Part shown: piece after piece, positions 45,097 through 54,142 of the stretch | How positions within the stretch are numbered: the first letter of the stretch is position 1 | How the letters are laid out: every line of letters starts with the position of its first letter | Assembly: GCA_024276605.1 (NCBI GenBank) | Contig: JAJRWX010000108.1 | Span: 1-64,000, forward strand | From: Planctomycetota bacterium | Lineage (GTDB): Bacteria; Planctomycetota; Phycisphaerae; UBA1845 | Reading direction: 5' to 3' | DNA length: 64,000 nt | Program-made: the position numbers and the translations under genes | The notes under the pieces: generated by a model | Told to the model about the DNA's origin: nothing | Seen by the model: the letters and a program-made list of their open reading frames with translations, nothing else | Database searches by the model: none

Positions 45097-45318
45097 GTGA
45101 AGAGCATGACCGTAACGAGTGAGAAGCAACTAGATAAGGCGAAATCATCAGAGGCGACATCGAGCGCAAAGACCTCTTCCTCGGCCTCAGAAGCAACGAA
45201 GGCTTCTTTTGTACCTAAACGCTGGCCGATATATGCGTGGTCGCTTCTTTGGGTCTGCTGGATTGGTTTCCTGTTTGTCATGATGGTCACCCGTACGCGA
45301 AATGACCTGTCGCTGTAA
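45097..45318 (+). CDS. Small membrane protein
   Basis: The 73-residue protein has a Ser/Ala/Lys-rich N-terminal half and a single membrane helix near the C-terminus (PIYAWSLLWVCWIGFLFVMMV). It starts with GTG (GGAG four bases before) or ATG at 45106. It lies 39 bases after the DUF1573 gene in the same direction. No function can be assigned; the composition and the upstream signal make it more likely real than not. Confidence 0.55.
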   Translation: MKSMTVTSEKQLDKAKSSEATSSAKTSSSASEATKASFVPKRWPIYAWSLLWVCWIGFLFVMMVTRTRNDLSL

Positions 45319-45459
45319 GTTCCCAGCATTTGTACCTTTACATTTCATTGAGCCGCATGTTTTAGCTTGTGCGATGTTATAAACAAGATTCCGTGGGCAA
45401 AACCCCTATCATGAACTGTGAGTTGCTCATACGGTCATGTGTGAATAAGCTTCACCATC

Positions 45460-47334
45460 ATGGGTAACATGGGCACGCGAATGGAATCGCCTTGGCCAAA
45501 AGACCTTCGTGTTCGATTGGCAGATAATCTCTCCTGCCTTGCGCAAACTCAGCCTGATGTCGCTACGTGTGTAGATAACACACCCATTCCGACTTCAGTG
45601 TCACTCGTAACAGGACGCGATGGCCAACCAACATGCCAACTGTCATGCCATGAGCACAGGATTGATTGGTTGGGCGGTTCGTCCATGCCAAGTGTCAGTG
45701 CCCCCCAGATACTAGCTCACATCGCAGCCACCAATGCGAACGCAATCCTTCCTGGGATACTGACAGGACAAGAGCCTATCGTGATGCTGGATAAGTTTCC
45801 CAACAGTTCAGCTATTTTCATCGTTGAGCCTGACCCACTGTTTATTAAACTCGCTTTTCATCTTTACGATTACACTGAAGGTATACGCGAAGGACGACTA
45901 GTCGTAGTGACAACCGACGATTGGTCGCATCAACTCTGCGCTTTTTTTGAAACGCATCCAGGTTACGAACTGCCCACACAGATGATTACCGTCCCGCAAT
46001 GCAGGAGTCAGCGATTCGCGCTCATTCAACAAAAGATTGAACACATAGGTCAAAGTGTGTTTGCGTTACAAAGTGAAAATATCAAACGCATCAAGGGGAC
46101 GCTCGATGCAGCCACACCGACGAACCTGGAAATACCTAGATTGGCTTTGATCGCCGCGGATGCCAGGCCGCAGGTACTCGAAGAAATGGATGCCATGCTA
46201 CGCGCTGCCCATCAATTAGGTTGGTCCGCAATCGCGTGTCGTGCTGATTTGCCAGCGTTGCGCCATCCCATCGAGCGATTACGCGCGGTGCAACAAATTG
46301 AAGCAAACATCGTCATTTCCGTAGGCGGGTGGAGTCATGCGCTGGGGCTGTTGTTACCGGCTGACCTTTCGACGATCTGTTGGCTAACTTCGTCCTCGAT
46401 CGTGCCTACCTTGGAGGCTGATGATCTCAATCGAATCGATGTCATGGTCGCTCCAACAGCGCGCATCAAACGTCAACTGGCGTCCTGGCCTATCGATGCT
46501 GATTCGATATGTGTAAGCCCACCAGCGGTTGACACACCTGATAATGGGGAGGCACTACCATCGATCATTCAGAGGGATGAATCCGTCGATGTGGTGATCC
46601 TGGCCGACCTCCCAGACGATCGACCGGAATCCTTTGGCATCACGCTATCAAGTCAGTTGTCCCTTTGGCAAGCGATGCGCGACGTAGCGCGAGTACAGGC
46701 CCAGGCGACATCGGATGACGCATCTCCTCAAGACCTGCTTATCCGGGCGCAGAAACTAAGCGGTGTTCGCCTTAAAGAGCAAGCCATACGCCTTCAGTTC
46801 ACCACTTGGCTGACGCAGCAAATTTTACCTACCCGGCGAGCTATTGTCGCCGTTGAGGCGTTAGCACAAGCAGGCATCAACTTTGCACTATACGGTTGGG
46901 GTTGGTCGGAGTTGTCCGGTGGGCGGTTTCAATCGAAGCAGGAATCGTATGCCATAGCGACACGCAAGCGGGCAATCAATAATGCACGGGTGGTGTTGGT
47001 GTTGCTAGCCGGTGATGGCGAAGTCCAATGTCTGCTGGAAGGTCTTGGTCAGGCGAAGCCGGTTGTCTGTCGAGGATCAGCTTCATCATTTGCCAAGAGC
47101 TACCCGGGGCTTGAGAATATCACCCAAGGCATCGAATTTTATCGTGCTACGGACGAACTCGTTCATGCGGTACGCGCAGCTATTTCATCAGACTCGACGG
47201 GCGGCACGCGAAAATATAAAGACGCTCAAATACAGGTGTTGAGCAAGCACACTTGGGCATGTCGGCTGCAAAATGTCGTGCAACACGTTGCACGGCGAAA
47301 ACGTATGCCTATCAGCGCCATGGCTGATGCGTAA
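45460..47334 (+). CDS. Maf/MptE-like and CgeB-like two-part protein, possible glycosyltransferase
   Basis: In the 624-residue protein the N-terminal half has FIVEPDPLFIKLAFHLYDYT and GRLVVVTTDD, a pattern like motility accessory factor (Maf)/6-hydroxymethylpterin-kinase MptE-like proteins that glycosylate flagellin in other bacteria. The C-terminal half has an ALYGWGW turn and NNARVVLVLLAGDGEVQCLLEGLGQAKPVV, like the CgeB-type glycosyltransferase tail. I infer a cytoplasmic sugar transferase. Motif evidence is modest. The DUF554 gene follows with about 37 bases between. Confidence 0.5.
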   Translation: MGNMGTRMESPWPKDLRVRLADNLSCLAQTQPDVATCVDNTPIPTSVSLVTGRDGQPTCQLSCHEHRIDWLGGSSMPSVSAPQILAHIAATNANAILPGILTGQEPIVMLDKFPNSSAIFIVEPDPLFIKLAFHLYDYTEGIREGRLVVVTTDDWSHQLCAFFETHPGYELPTQMITVPQCRSQRFALIQQKIEHIGQSVFALQSENIKRIKGTLDAATPTNLEIPRLALIAADARPQVLEEMDAMLRAAHQLGWSAIACRADLPALRHPIERLRAVQQIEANIVISVGGWSHALGLLLPADLSTICWLTSSSIVPTLEADDLNRIDVMVAPTARIKRQLASWPIDADSICVSPPAVDTPDNGEALPSIIQRDESVDVVILADLPDDRPESFGITLSSQLSLWQAMRDVARVQAQATSDDASPQDLLIRAQKLSGVRLKEQAIRLQFTTWLTQQILPTRRAIVAVEALAQAGINFALYGWGWSELSGGRFQSKQESYAIATRKRAINNARVVLVLLAGDGEVQCLLEGLGQAKPVVCRGSASSFAKSYPGLENITQGIEFYRATDELVHAVRAAISSDSTGGTRKYKDAQIQVLSKHTWACRLQNVVQHVARRKRMPISAMADA

Positions 47335-47371
47335 CACGACATGGCAGACTTTTCCAACAGGAGATTTGGCG

Positions 47372-48166
47372 TTGCCTCTTTGGTCCATTATCAACGGTAC
47401 CGTGGTAAATGTATTTACCGTTATGGTTGGCAGTCTGGCGGGTATTATGTTATCCAGCCGACTACCGGATCGATACCGCACCATCGTACTCAACGCCCTG
47501 GGTCTTGTGACCATTTCGCTGGGGATAGACGCCTGTGTGATAAAATTCTCAGAAACCGTCAGCCATTTTGCCCCACTATCGGATTCCCCACGTACCTACG
47601 GCGCTCGCCTGGCGATGGTGATGATTGGCTCACTCATCATCGGCTCGATCATAGGCACTGCTCTGCGTCTGCACGAACGGATTGAGTCAATCGGCGGATG
47701 GATTCACCAGCGCTTTTCAGGCCAAGATGCCCATCGCTTCGCTGAAGGGTTTCTGACGGCCAGCGTCATTTTTTGTGTTGGCCCGCTGACCTTGTTGGGT
47801 TGCCTTAGAAATGGTGCCGACGGCAACCCGGACTATTTATATATTAAATCACTGCTGGATGGATTCTGTTCGATCGCCTTAGCTTCATCCTTGGGATGGG
47901 GCGTATTCGCCAGTGCCGGCGTTGTATTGGGCTTCCAGGGGGGACTGTCCTTCCTGGCTGTGGTAGTCGCGGAGCCTTTGGATGAGATTTCATTAGCTTT
48001 GATGACCATGGTTGGTGGCTTGGTTATGCTGGCGACGGCCTTGCTGATTTTGGATATAAAGCGGATGCCTATAGCTAATTTTCTACCGGGTATCTTTTTA
48101 CCACCGCTCATCGTCTACACATGTGGTATCATATCTCCAGGTTGGTTGTTGCCGTTGTCCCCATAG
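47372..48166 (+). CDS. DUF554 integral membrane protein
   Basis: The protein (about 264 residues) begins LPLWSIINGTVVNVFTVMVGSLAG, the usual N-terminus of DUF554, and has about seven membrane helices with SLIIGSIIGTALRLHERIE, a conserved family segment between helices, and GFLTASVIFCVGPLTLLGCL. DUF554 proteins are putative inner-membrane transporters of unknown substrate. The TTG at 47372 has AGGAG eight bases upstream, which is why it was preferred; another TTG lies at 47366. The bpt gene follows after 24 bases in the same direction. Confidence 0.85.
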   Translation: MPLWSIINGTVVNVFTVMVGSLAGIMLSSRLPDRYRTIVLNALGLVTISLGIDACVIKFSETVSHFAPLSDSPRTYGARLAMVMIGSLIIGSIIGTALRLHERIESIGGWIHQRFSGQDAHRFAEGFLTASVIFCVGPLTLLGCLRNGADGNPDYLYIKSLLDGFCSIALASSLGWGVFASAGVVLGFQGGLSFLAVVVAEPLDEISLALMTMVGGLVMLATALLILDIKRMPIANFLPGIFLPPLIVYTCGIISPGWLLPLSP

Positions 48167-48190
48167 AGATGCTGGACTTGTGCTTGACCC

Positions 48191-48934
48191 ATGAACGAAT
48201 CTAACACTGCCCAACACTTGATCAGTACGCCAACTCAGCCATCCGATGAGTGGCCATCCGTGACGCCGGATTCCCCGTGTCCGTACCTACCGGAGAAGAT
48301 GGCCCGTAACGAGGCCTATTGGGCTGATACGCTTGACAGCGACCAATACGAACGACTTATGAGTAAAGGGTTTCGACGTAGTGGACAAGTGGTGTATCGT
48401 CCCAGGTGTCACGCCTGTCAGGCATGTCGCCAGTTGCGCGTTTGCGTGAAAGATTTCGTCAAAACTTCTTCCATGAAGCGTGTGTGGCAACGAAACCGGG
48501 ATGTCTCTATGGAAGCGTGCCAGCCCGAATTGACTACCGAGAAGTTTGCGATGTTTTGCCGATACCTCGATCATCAACACGATGGTACGATGAACCGAGA
48601 CCTGCATACGTGTCGCGAGTTCTTATATAATTCTCCGACGTCGACGTTGGAAATGTCTTACCGTCTTGGACAACGTTTAATCGGCGTGAGCATAGCTGAT
48701 GTCGTGCCTGGTGGGTTAAGCAGTGTGTATATGTACTTTGAACCGGAGTTTGCAGCTCGCAGTCTGGGTACGCTATCTATTTTACGTGAGATCGATCATT
48801 GTATGCTGCACGAACTCCCCTATTACTACCTGGGATTTTTTGTGGCTGGTGCCAAAACAATGGCTTATAAATCACGTTTTCGTCCCAATGAAATCCTCGT
48901 TGCGGAGGACTGTTGGGTTACGCTGCGTGAATAG
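48191..48934 (+). CDS. bpt: Leucyl/arginyl-tRNA-protein transferase (Bpt/ATE family)
   Basis: The 247-residue protein has the ATE family marks: CPYLPEKMARNEAYW, RRSGQVVYRPRCHACQACRQLRV (the Cys-rich N-terminal segment), VFYxxP-like regions and YLGFFVAGAKTMAYKSRFRPNE near the end. Bacterial Bpt transfers leucine from Leu-tRNA to N-terminal Asp or Glu of proteins, marking them for ClpS-ClpAP degradation (the N-degron pathway). It acts in the cytoplasm. ClpS is not in this window. The upstream DUF554 gene is 24 bases away; the GT9 gene follows after 12 bases. Confidence 0.93.
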   Translation: MNESNTAQHLISTPTQPSDEWPSVTPDSPCPYLPEKMARNEAYWADTLDSDQYERLMSKGFRRSGQVVYRPRCHACQACRQLRVCVKDFVKTSSMKRVWQRNRDVSMEACQPELTTEKFAMFCRYLDHQHDGTMNRDLHTCREFLYNSPTSTLEMSYRLGQRLIGVSIADVVPGGLSSVYMYFEPEFAARSLGTLSILREIDHCMLHELPYYYLGFFVAGAKTMAYKSRFRPNEILVAEDCWVTLRE

Positions 48935-48946
48935 TGTTTGTATAGC

Positions 48947-50056
48947 ATGTCGAAAACATCCTCCTCGTTACCTACGAATAGCCTGCATTATAAGCGTATT
49001 CTCCTGATTAAACCGAGTTCGCTAGGTGACATAGTACATGCATTGCCAGTACTTCATGCCCTTCGCCATCGCTATCCTGAGGCGCGTATTGATTGGCTGG
49101 TGAACACGGGTTTTGCCGACTTATTGACCGATCATCCGGATATAACCAACGTGGTCACATTCGACCGTAAGCGTTTTGCGGGAATAGGTATCAATCCGCG
49201 GGCCACGAAGGAATTCTATCGGTTTATGCGTCAATTGCGCGACACACGATATGACTGTGCGATCGACTTGCAGGGATTGTTTCGATCGGGTTTTTTGGCG
49301 TGGACTACCGGAGCGGCCATGCGTTTGGGTTTTTCCCAAGCACGGGAAGGGGCATGGATTTTTTACAATCGTCGTGTGCGCGTCAATACGAACGATCATG
49401 CCGTCGATCGCAATAGGCAACTTATCCAATCGCTTACCGGCCAAGTAGATGAAGTGGCGTTTCCATTGACTTTAGGCGCCACTGATACTGAAGCTATAAG
49501 AACCATGCTGAACGAATCGCATGTCGATTTGGATAAAAACTTCATAGCGATCGTGCCCGGTGCGCGATGGGAAACCAAAATCTGGCCCGCCAAATATTTC
49601 GCCGAAACGATCGATAAGTTTACGACTGAGTTGGGTATCCCCATCGTTTTAGTCGGCGGTCCGGAGGACGTTCAGCGCTGTCAGGCTATCGCAGGGATGT
49701 GTCAACATAAACCCGTCAACATAGCCGGTCGAACCTCTATCCGACAGTTTGCAGCTATTTTGAAAAAAGCTTCACTGGTTATTTGTCATGATTCAGCGGC
49801 TATGCACCTTGCCGTTGCCTTCCAAAGGTCACTGATTGCGATATTAGGCCCCACCAACCCCAACCGTACGGGTCCATATCGACGCCCCGAATCCGTCGTC
49901 CGCCTCGATCTCGCCTGCTCACCCTGCTATCTCAGAAATCTCACCCGTTGTATGCACGCACACCGTTGCATGGAAGAACTAGCGGTGAGTGCGGTTGTTT
50001 CAGCCGCAGTTTGCGCCCTAGATGAAAAAGTCGTCTCTACTGCGTACCGGTCTTAG
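48947..50056 (+). CDS. GT9-family heptosyltransferase-like glycosyltransferase
   Basis: The protein (369 residues) has the GT9 start RILLIKPSSLGDIVHALPVL, DCAIDLQGLFRSG, FIAIVPGARWETKIWPAKYFAE and CHDSAAMHLAVAFQRSLIAILGPTNP, all typical of LPS heptosyltransferases (WaaC/WaaF/RfaF-like). It should add heptose, or a similar ADP-sugar, to the lipid A core at the cytoplasmic face. A heptose kinase/adenylyltransferase (hldE) 5 kb downstream would provide the donor. The ATG at 48947 lies 12 bases after the bpt stop. Confidence 0.9.
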   Translation: MSKTSSSLPTNSLHYKRILLIKPSSLGDIVHALPVLHALRHRYPEARIDWLVNTGFADLLTDHPDITNVVTFDRKRFAGIGINPRATKEFYRFMRQLRDTRYDCAIDLQGLFRSGFLAWTTGAAMRLGFSQAREGAWIFYNRRVRVNTNDHAVDRNRQLIQSLTGQVDEVAFPLTLGATDTEAIRTMLNESHVDLDKNFIAIVPGARWETKIWPAKYFAETIDKFTTELGIPIVLVGGPEDVQRCQAIAGMCQHKPVNIAGRTSIRQFAAILKKASLVICHDSAAMHLAVAFQRSLIAILGPTNPNRTGPYRRPESVVRLDLACSPCYLRNLTRCMHAHRCMEELAVSAVVSAAVCALDEKVVSTAYRS

Positions 50057-50362
50057 AATGGCCGTGAATCCAGCGGAACCATATTCGTCAAACGACCGAT
50101 AAATAGTCATAATACCCATGCGGATTGGTTTCGTATGATATCGCAATAAATCATTGGATGTCGAGTCGACTCATCCTAGAGCCGTAATCTTTATGGGGTG
50201 GATGCTTGTTTGAGCGTGCGTAACTCGCATCTTATCGAGTGATATTCTGAATATGTGGGTGCAGACGTAGTCAACCGCTTGGACTACAGTATCGCTTTGT
50301 GAAATTTTAGGTGTTAAGTAGTTAACACATACTTTGAATAAGGGTAAGCGAGGTATTTGGGA
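50057..50362. other. Intergenic region upstream of the DUF2062 gene
   Basis: About 300 bases without a gene. The only notable feature is the palindrome at 50311-50328. No tRNA or consensus promoter was recognised. Confidence 0.5.
50311..50328. promoter_or_regulatory. Perfect palindrome GTGTTAA-GTAG-TTAACAC
   Basis: Seven-base arms around a four-base centre lie 35 bases upstream of the DUF2062 start codon. The length and spacing suit binding of a dimeric repressor or activator. No regulator gene is next to it. Confidence 0.4.
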
Positions 50363-50938
50363 GTGGCCCGGTTTCTTTTACGTACACGTAAGTTCGTCCT
50401 CAGCAATGTGTTGCACGCCAACGATACGCCATATCAAATCGCGCTGGGGGTAGCCCTGGCTGTGTTCATTACATTTCTTCCGATTGTCGGCATTCAGACT
50501 TTCGTGGCGGTGGGCTTGGCTGCACTATTTCGAGCCAATAAAGCCGTGTGTATTCCGATCGTTTGGATTACCAACCCTTTTACCATCTTACCCATTTATG
50601 GGGCGTGTTGGGTCATCGGTCAATGGGCGGTCGCTGACCCTGGGGCCACCGGCCAACAGGAGGTGTTGGCACAACTACAAGACGTAAAAGCTGTCGGCGC
50701 CAGTATTTTTGATCTTTCTTACTGGCAAGGGTTGCTTGACCAACTACTCAGTCTCGGTATTGAATTGTGGGTCGGCTGCGTATTGGTAGGTTTGATATTC
50801 GCCATCATTTCATATTTTTTAGCTTTGTGGGGTGTGGTGCGATATCGCGAAAGGCGGCGTCAACGCATTCTTCGTCGCGAACTTCTTCGATCTCATTTGC
50901 GATCTGAAAAGATAGCCCGGCATAGTGAGCCTGTGTAG
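50363..50938 (+). CDS. DUF2062 membrane protein
   Basis: The protein (191 residues) has the DUF2062 pattern: TPYQIALGVALAVFITFLPIVGIQT, then FRANKAVCIPIVWITNPFT, with three or four membrane helices and a basic C-terminal tail (RYRERRRQRILRRELLRS). Members are small inner-membrane proteins of unknown function, sometimes beside lipid or glycan genes. The GTG at 50363 with AGG about nine bases upstream is preferred over the TTG at 50357. It is convergent with the lptG-like gene (33 bases between stops). Confidence 0.8.
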   Translation: MARFLLRTRKFVLSNVLHANDTPYQIALGVALAVFITFLPIVGIQTFVAVGLAALFRANKAVCIPIVWITNPFTILPIYGACWVIGQWAVADPGATGQQEVLAQLQDVKAVGASIFDLSYWQGLLDQLLSLGIELWVGCVLVGLIFAIISYFLALWGVVRYRERRRQRILRRELLRSHLRSEKIARHSEPV

Positions 50939-50971
50939 GCACGCTCATCAGATGGGTAATGCCATACATCA

Positions 50972-52078
50972 TCAAGTACGAATGCGATCGATCAACACCA
51001 TAGCAAGGGTAGCAAAAATGAAGATGGGAATCCACGCCGGCAGCGCAGACAATGTTTCCGTCTTTACATTTTGCGCGACAAAAGTCACCACATAACACAA
51101 GCCGCATACGATCATGCACTTGCCGGTATCATTAAGGAGATTGGTTGGTGATCGATCCAAGAAGAACGGTAGCCCTAACAGTAAGAGTACCAGGCTGATA
51201 AGTGGGGTAGCTATTCGTCCATGTCGAATCTGTATGATCTCTGCACGATCAGCTGAACCACCATCCTGCAATTCTCTCAGTTGCGACAGACTCAAATATC
51301 GAACCCATCCCTTGGCTTGGCGCAGTTCGATAGCTGCAGGACTCAGATCGCTTTCCAGGGTATCGACCAGTCTAACTTCAACGCCGACTGTCGGCCCCAG
51401 TCCTTGCGCCTGTCCTGATGTTCGTGTTCGTTCCACACCACGTTCTAATCGCCATTGCCCGATCGGGTTCGTGTCGTGGGGTGGCTCCCAATAGGCGTGA
51501 TCGGCTTCAATGGTCTGCACCACCTTTCCGGATTCGTCGCGGACGAGTGCCAACAGTCGCGTGAGGTCATTTCGGATCGGGTGGTACTGCCTGGCGGAGA
51601 GCAGTACGTTGTTGCGATCCGGCATAAATAGAACCTCATAAGCCTGATTACCGTCCACGTCATCGTGGTCACGGGCGAGTAGATGAGCGACTGAAGGGAT
51701 GACCACTTCGGTATCCACAACCAGCAGGGATGTAGTGACCATGCCAAAGGCTAAGATCGGGGCGGCGAGGCGATATAAACTAACACCCGAAGCCAGCACC
51801 GCCGTCAGTTCATTTTGCTGACGAGCGCGTGCTAACGTCGCCATGCAAGCGACCAACGTAATCATGCCTGAAAGTTGAGAGAAATACAGGAACAAATTTG
51901 GCCAATAGTAGTTCACCATGTTCCATGCGATGGTCCATACGGGATAGCCTTGTTCGGTGAACTCGTCCATGTTCACGAACATGTCCAACACAATGTACAG
52001 GCTAAGCATCACGCTTAGGCCAATAAGGTAATTGACAATCAACGAGCGAATAAGATAGCGATCCAAAACAGTTAGCAC
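50972..52078 (-). CDS. LptF/LptG-family permease (second of pair)
   Basis: The 368-residue protein has the YjgP/YjgQ architecture: three N-terminal membrane helices (ending near residue 120), a periplasmic beta domain, and three C-terminal helices (from about 280), starting with LDRYLIRSLIVNYLIGLSV and ending in a PTNLLN-containing loop. It forms the transmembrane part of the LptB2FG exporter, which extracts LPS from the inner membrane. A GTG start at 52078 has AAGGT nine bases upstream. It follows its paralog by 94 bases. LptB is not in this window. Confidence 0.88.
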   Translation of the reverse strand: MLTVLDRYLIRSLIVNYLIGLSVMLSLYIVLDMFVNMDEFTEQGYPVWTIAWNMVNYYWPNLFLYFSQLSGMITLVACMATLARARQQNELTAVLASGVSLYRLAAPILAFGMVTTSLLVVDTEVVIPSVAHLLARDHDDVDGNQAYEVLFMPDRNNVLLSARQYHPIRNDLTRLLALVRDESGKVVQTIEADHAYWEPPHDTNPIGQWRLERGVERTRTSGQAQGLGPTVGVEVRLVDTLESDLSPAAIELRQAKGWVRYLSLSQLRELQDGGSADRAEIIQIRHGRIATPLISLVLLLLGLPFFLDRSPTNLLNDTGKCMIVCGLCYVVTFVAQNVKTETLSALPAWIPIFIFATLAMVLIDRIRT

Positions 52079-52172
52079 TGTTAGTTACCTTGTCTTAGCA
52101 TGATGCTGGTGGTTGGTCATGATATTCGTTTCGAAATATCTTTCGTTCATCCATCATCGAAAATCCTATATT

Positions 52173-53771
52173 TTATCGGCGCAAAACACGCGTCATGGCC
52201 CAATAGTCGAGCACGGCGACAACCACAATACCTGCCCACATCACAGCAATGCCAAGAGCGTGCGATGAGTCGTTATGTGCCAACTGTCGTCCCATGACAA
52301 TAGTGACAATAACGCATAGAGAGGGGATGAAACTGATCCCGAAAGCGGTCAGCACATGAGCGCCGCGCATGATAATGCCGAGCGTGGCACCGAGAATGAC
52401 GAGAACCAGTACGCTGATGCTAAAGGCCACGCGTTCATGAACGGTCCCGGCGATGCGATGAACCGTATCGCGCCGTACCTGCTCGACGCGCCTTAGTTGT
52501 CTACCTAACAGGCTTTTGGGATCGGCCTCCTTGGCTTGGGATACTAATTCTTTTTCGGTTAATCGTTCGATTTGCACTGTGACGCTTGGGGAGATGTTGA
52601 AAGGTCCGAGCGTCTCTTTGGCACGATCATATTCACGCCCGGCATCTGAGACGTGCACATCGAAAAGTTGTAGTTCAATACCCCTAGGGCCTGCTGCATC
52701 TCCGCTGGTTAATTCCAAAAGGCCTCGTTTTGCCGTATAGGTGCGCACCTCTCCGGATCGTTTTTCTTCGAGCGTGATCCCGGTAAATTCCAGGCCTCCT
52801 TGATCAACGACCCGCGCAGCGGCTAGGGTATTCATGATGCCGTGCGTGATATCGCCGGATAAGCGAATCGTCTTGTCGTGTTCAAGCCATTCCTCGACAA
52901 GGGTATCATACAGCACTTTTTGCCCGACAAGGCGCCGCAACTTCGCTACCTCATCCTTGACTTCGCGCCATTGCCCCGGTGCGGACCAATAGCGAATCAA
53001 TTCGGTCAGCGTAAGAAATTTGATTTCCTGTGGCATCAGGCTGGGTAGATCGTTGACCGGTATGGAGAGTGTTTCCGTGTCCATGAACTGGCCTTTGTCA
53101 CGATCGTAGTAGCTCAAGCCAAGCATCTCACCGCTGACATACGGCGTGTCGGTATCTTGCTCGAATTGCAGCACCACCTGATCCGCCGTACCGAAACGCA
53201 CCCACCTGTCCGCATCACCTTCGACGAAAGTAATGCCGCCTAGCGATATACGGCTAGTATCCTCCGGATCAACCAGACATACATCAGCGCGGATGCGCAT
53301 CTTGCCTTGCAAGCTAATACCGCGAGGTCTATCAAGTCGTTGTTGGATCATGGAAGCTATGTCAGATTGAACGAACTCATTCAAACTACGCACCATGCCG
53401 GGCACTAGATAGTTACTGAATGTGAACGTCATCGTCCCGGAAAGCAAACTGACCAGAATACAGGGAATAAAAAGGATGTGGATGTTGATTCCGCTACTAC
53501 GACAGGCGACGAATTCATTGTCAGCGCTCAACCGGCCATACGTCTGCGCAGCACTAAATAGCGCAGCGATGGGGAGCGTAAACCCGGCGGCAACCGGCAG
53601 GATCATACCTATGAGCTGTAACATTTGCATCGGCGTCGCCGAACCGAGCTTGATGAGGTTCATGACACCCCCGCCCAATCCCAACACAGCCGTTAGCGCT
53701 ACGGCGGAAAGCGCAAAACTCCTACCCATCTCACGGAAGATATAGCATTGCAATGTCCAGAGAGGAATCAT
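52173..53771 (-). CDS. LptF/LptG-family permease (first of pair, enlarged)
   Basis: The 532-residue protein is another YjgP/YjgQ permease: N-terminal LWTLQCYIFREMGRSFALS, helices up to about 120, and three C-terminal helices (about 445-530) including RVAFSISVLVLVILGATLG. It is about 150 residues longer than E. coli LptF because of an expanded periplasmic region (about 150-430). It should pair with the downstream permease to form the LptFG heterodimer for LPS export. Its 5' end faces hldE, an LPS-core gene. Confidence 0.86.
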   Translation of the reverse strand: MIPLWTLQCYIFREMGRSFALSAVALTAVLGLGGGVMNLIKLGSATPMQMLQLIGMILPVAAGFTLPIAALFSAAQTYGRLSADNEFVACRSSGINIHILFIPCILVSLLSGTMTFTFSNYLVPGMVRSLNEFVQSDIASMIQQRLDRPRGISLQGKMRIRADVCLVDPEDTSRISLGGITFVEGDADRWVRFGTADQVVLQFEQDTDTPYVSGEMLGLSYYDRDKGQFMDTETLSIPVNDLPSLMPQEIKFLTLTELIRYWSAPGQWREVKDEVAKLRRLVGQKVLYDTLVEEWLEHDKTIRLSGDITHGIMNTLAAARVVDQGGLEFTGITLEEKRSGEVRTYTAKRGLLELTSGDAAGPRGIELQLFDVHVSDAGREYDRAKETLGPFNISPSVTVQIERLTEKELVSQAKEADPKSLLGRQLRRVEQVRRDTVHRIAGTVHERVAFSISVLVLVILGATLGIIMRGAHVLTAFGISFIPSLCVIVTIVMGRQLAHNDSSHALGIAVMWAGIVVVAVLDYWAMTRVLRR

Positions 53772-54142
53772 CTATGGTTGCGTCACTGTTTGTAGAGCAA
53801 AATCCCTGCCGTTCGTTATTGAGGCACACCGGTACGCGGGTTGGAACTGCGCCGGAAGTTCTTCACCCTACAGCCTTTTCGCTTTTTGTGTAGCGTCGCA
53901 AACACGAATCACGTCGGGCCAATTCGGGTCTTAGGTGGATACGCGAACATAAAGCTTGTTCTACCTACACCTGCCTCATTTGCGGGAGATAGTAAGAACT
54001 GCGGCTGCAATTGGAAAGTCCCCCAGCGCATAGAGTATTAGATCTAAAAGGGGTGACGCTGCATGACTGAATTCGCCGATAATGCCAGGATAGTATGGGG
54101 ATGAGGTGCGCCCATACGGGATGTGATGTGACGACACGTGCG
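53772..54142. other. Divergent intergenic region with a short leader frame
   Basis: About 370 bases lie between lptF and hldE. Near the right end is an AAGGGGTGA site followed at 54063 by ATG and a 13-codon frame that ends at 54104. Its stop TGA overlaps the ATG at 54101, which is in frame with hldE. This suggests either a translated leader coupled to hldE or a true hldE start at 54095/54101. No further element was recognised. Confidence 0.4.
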
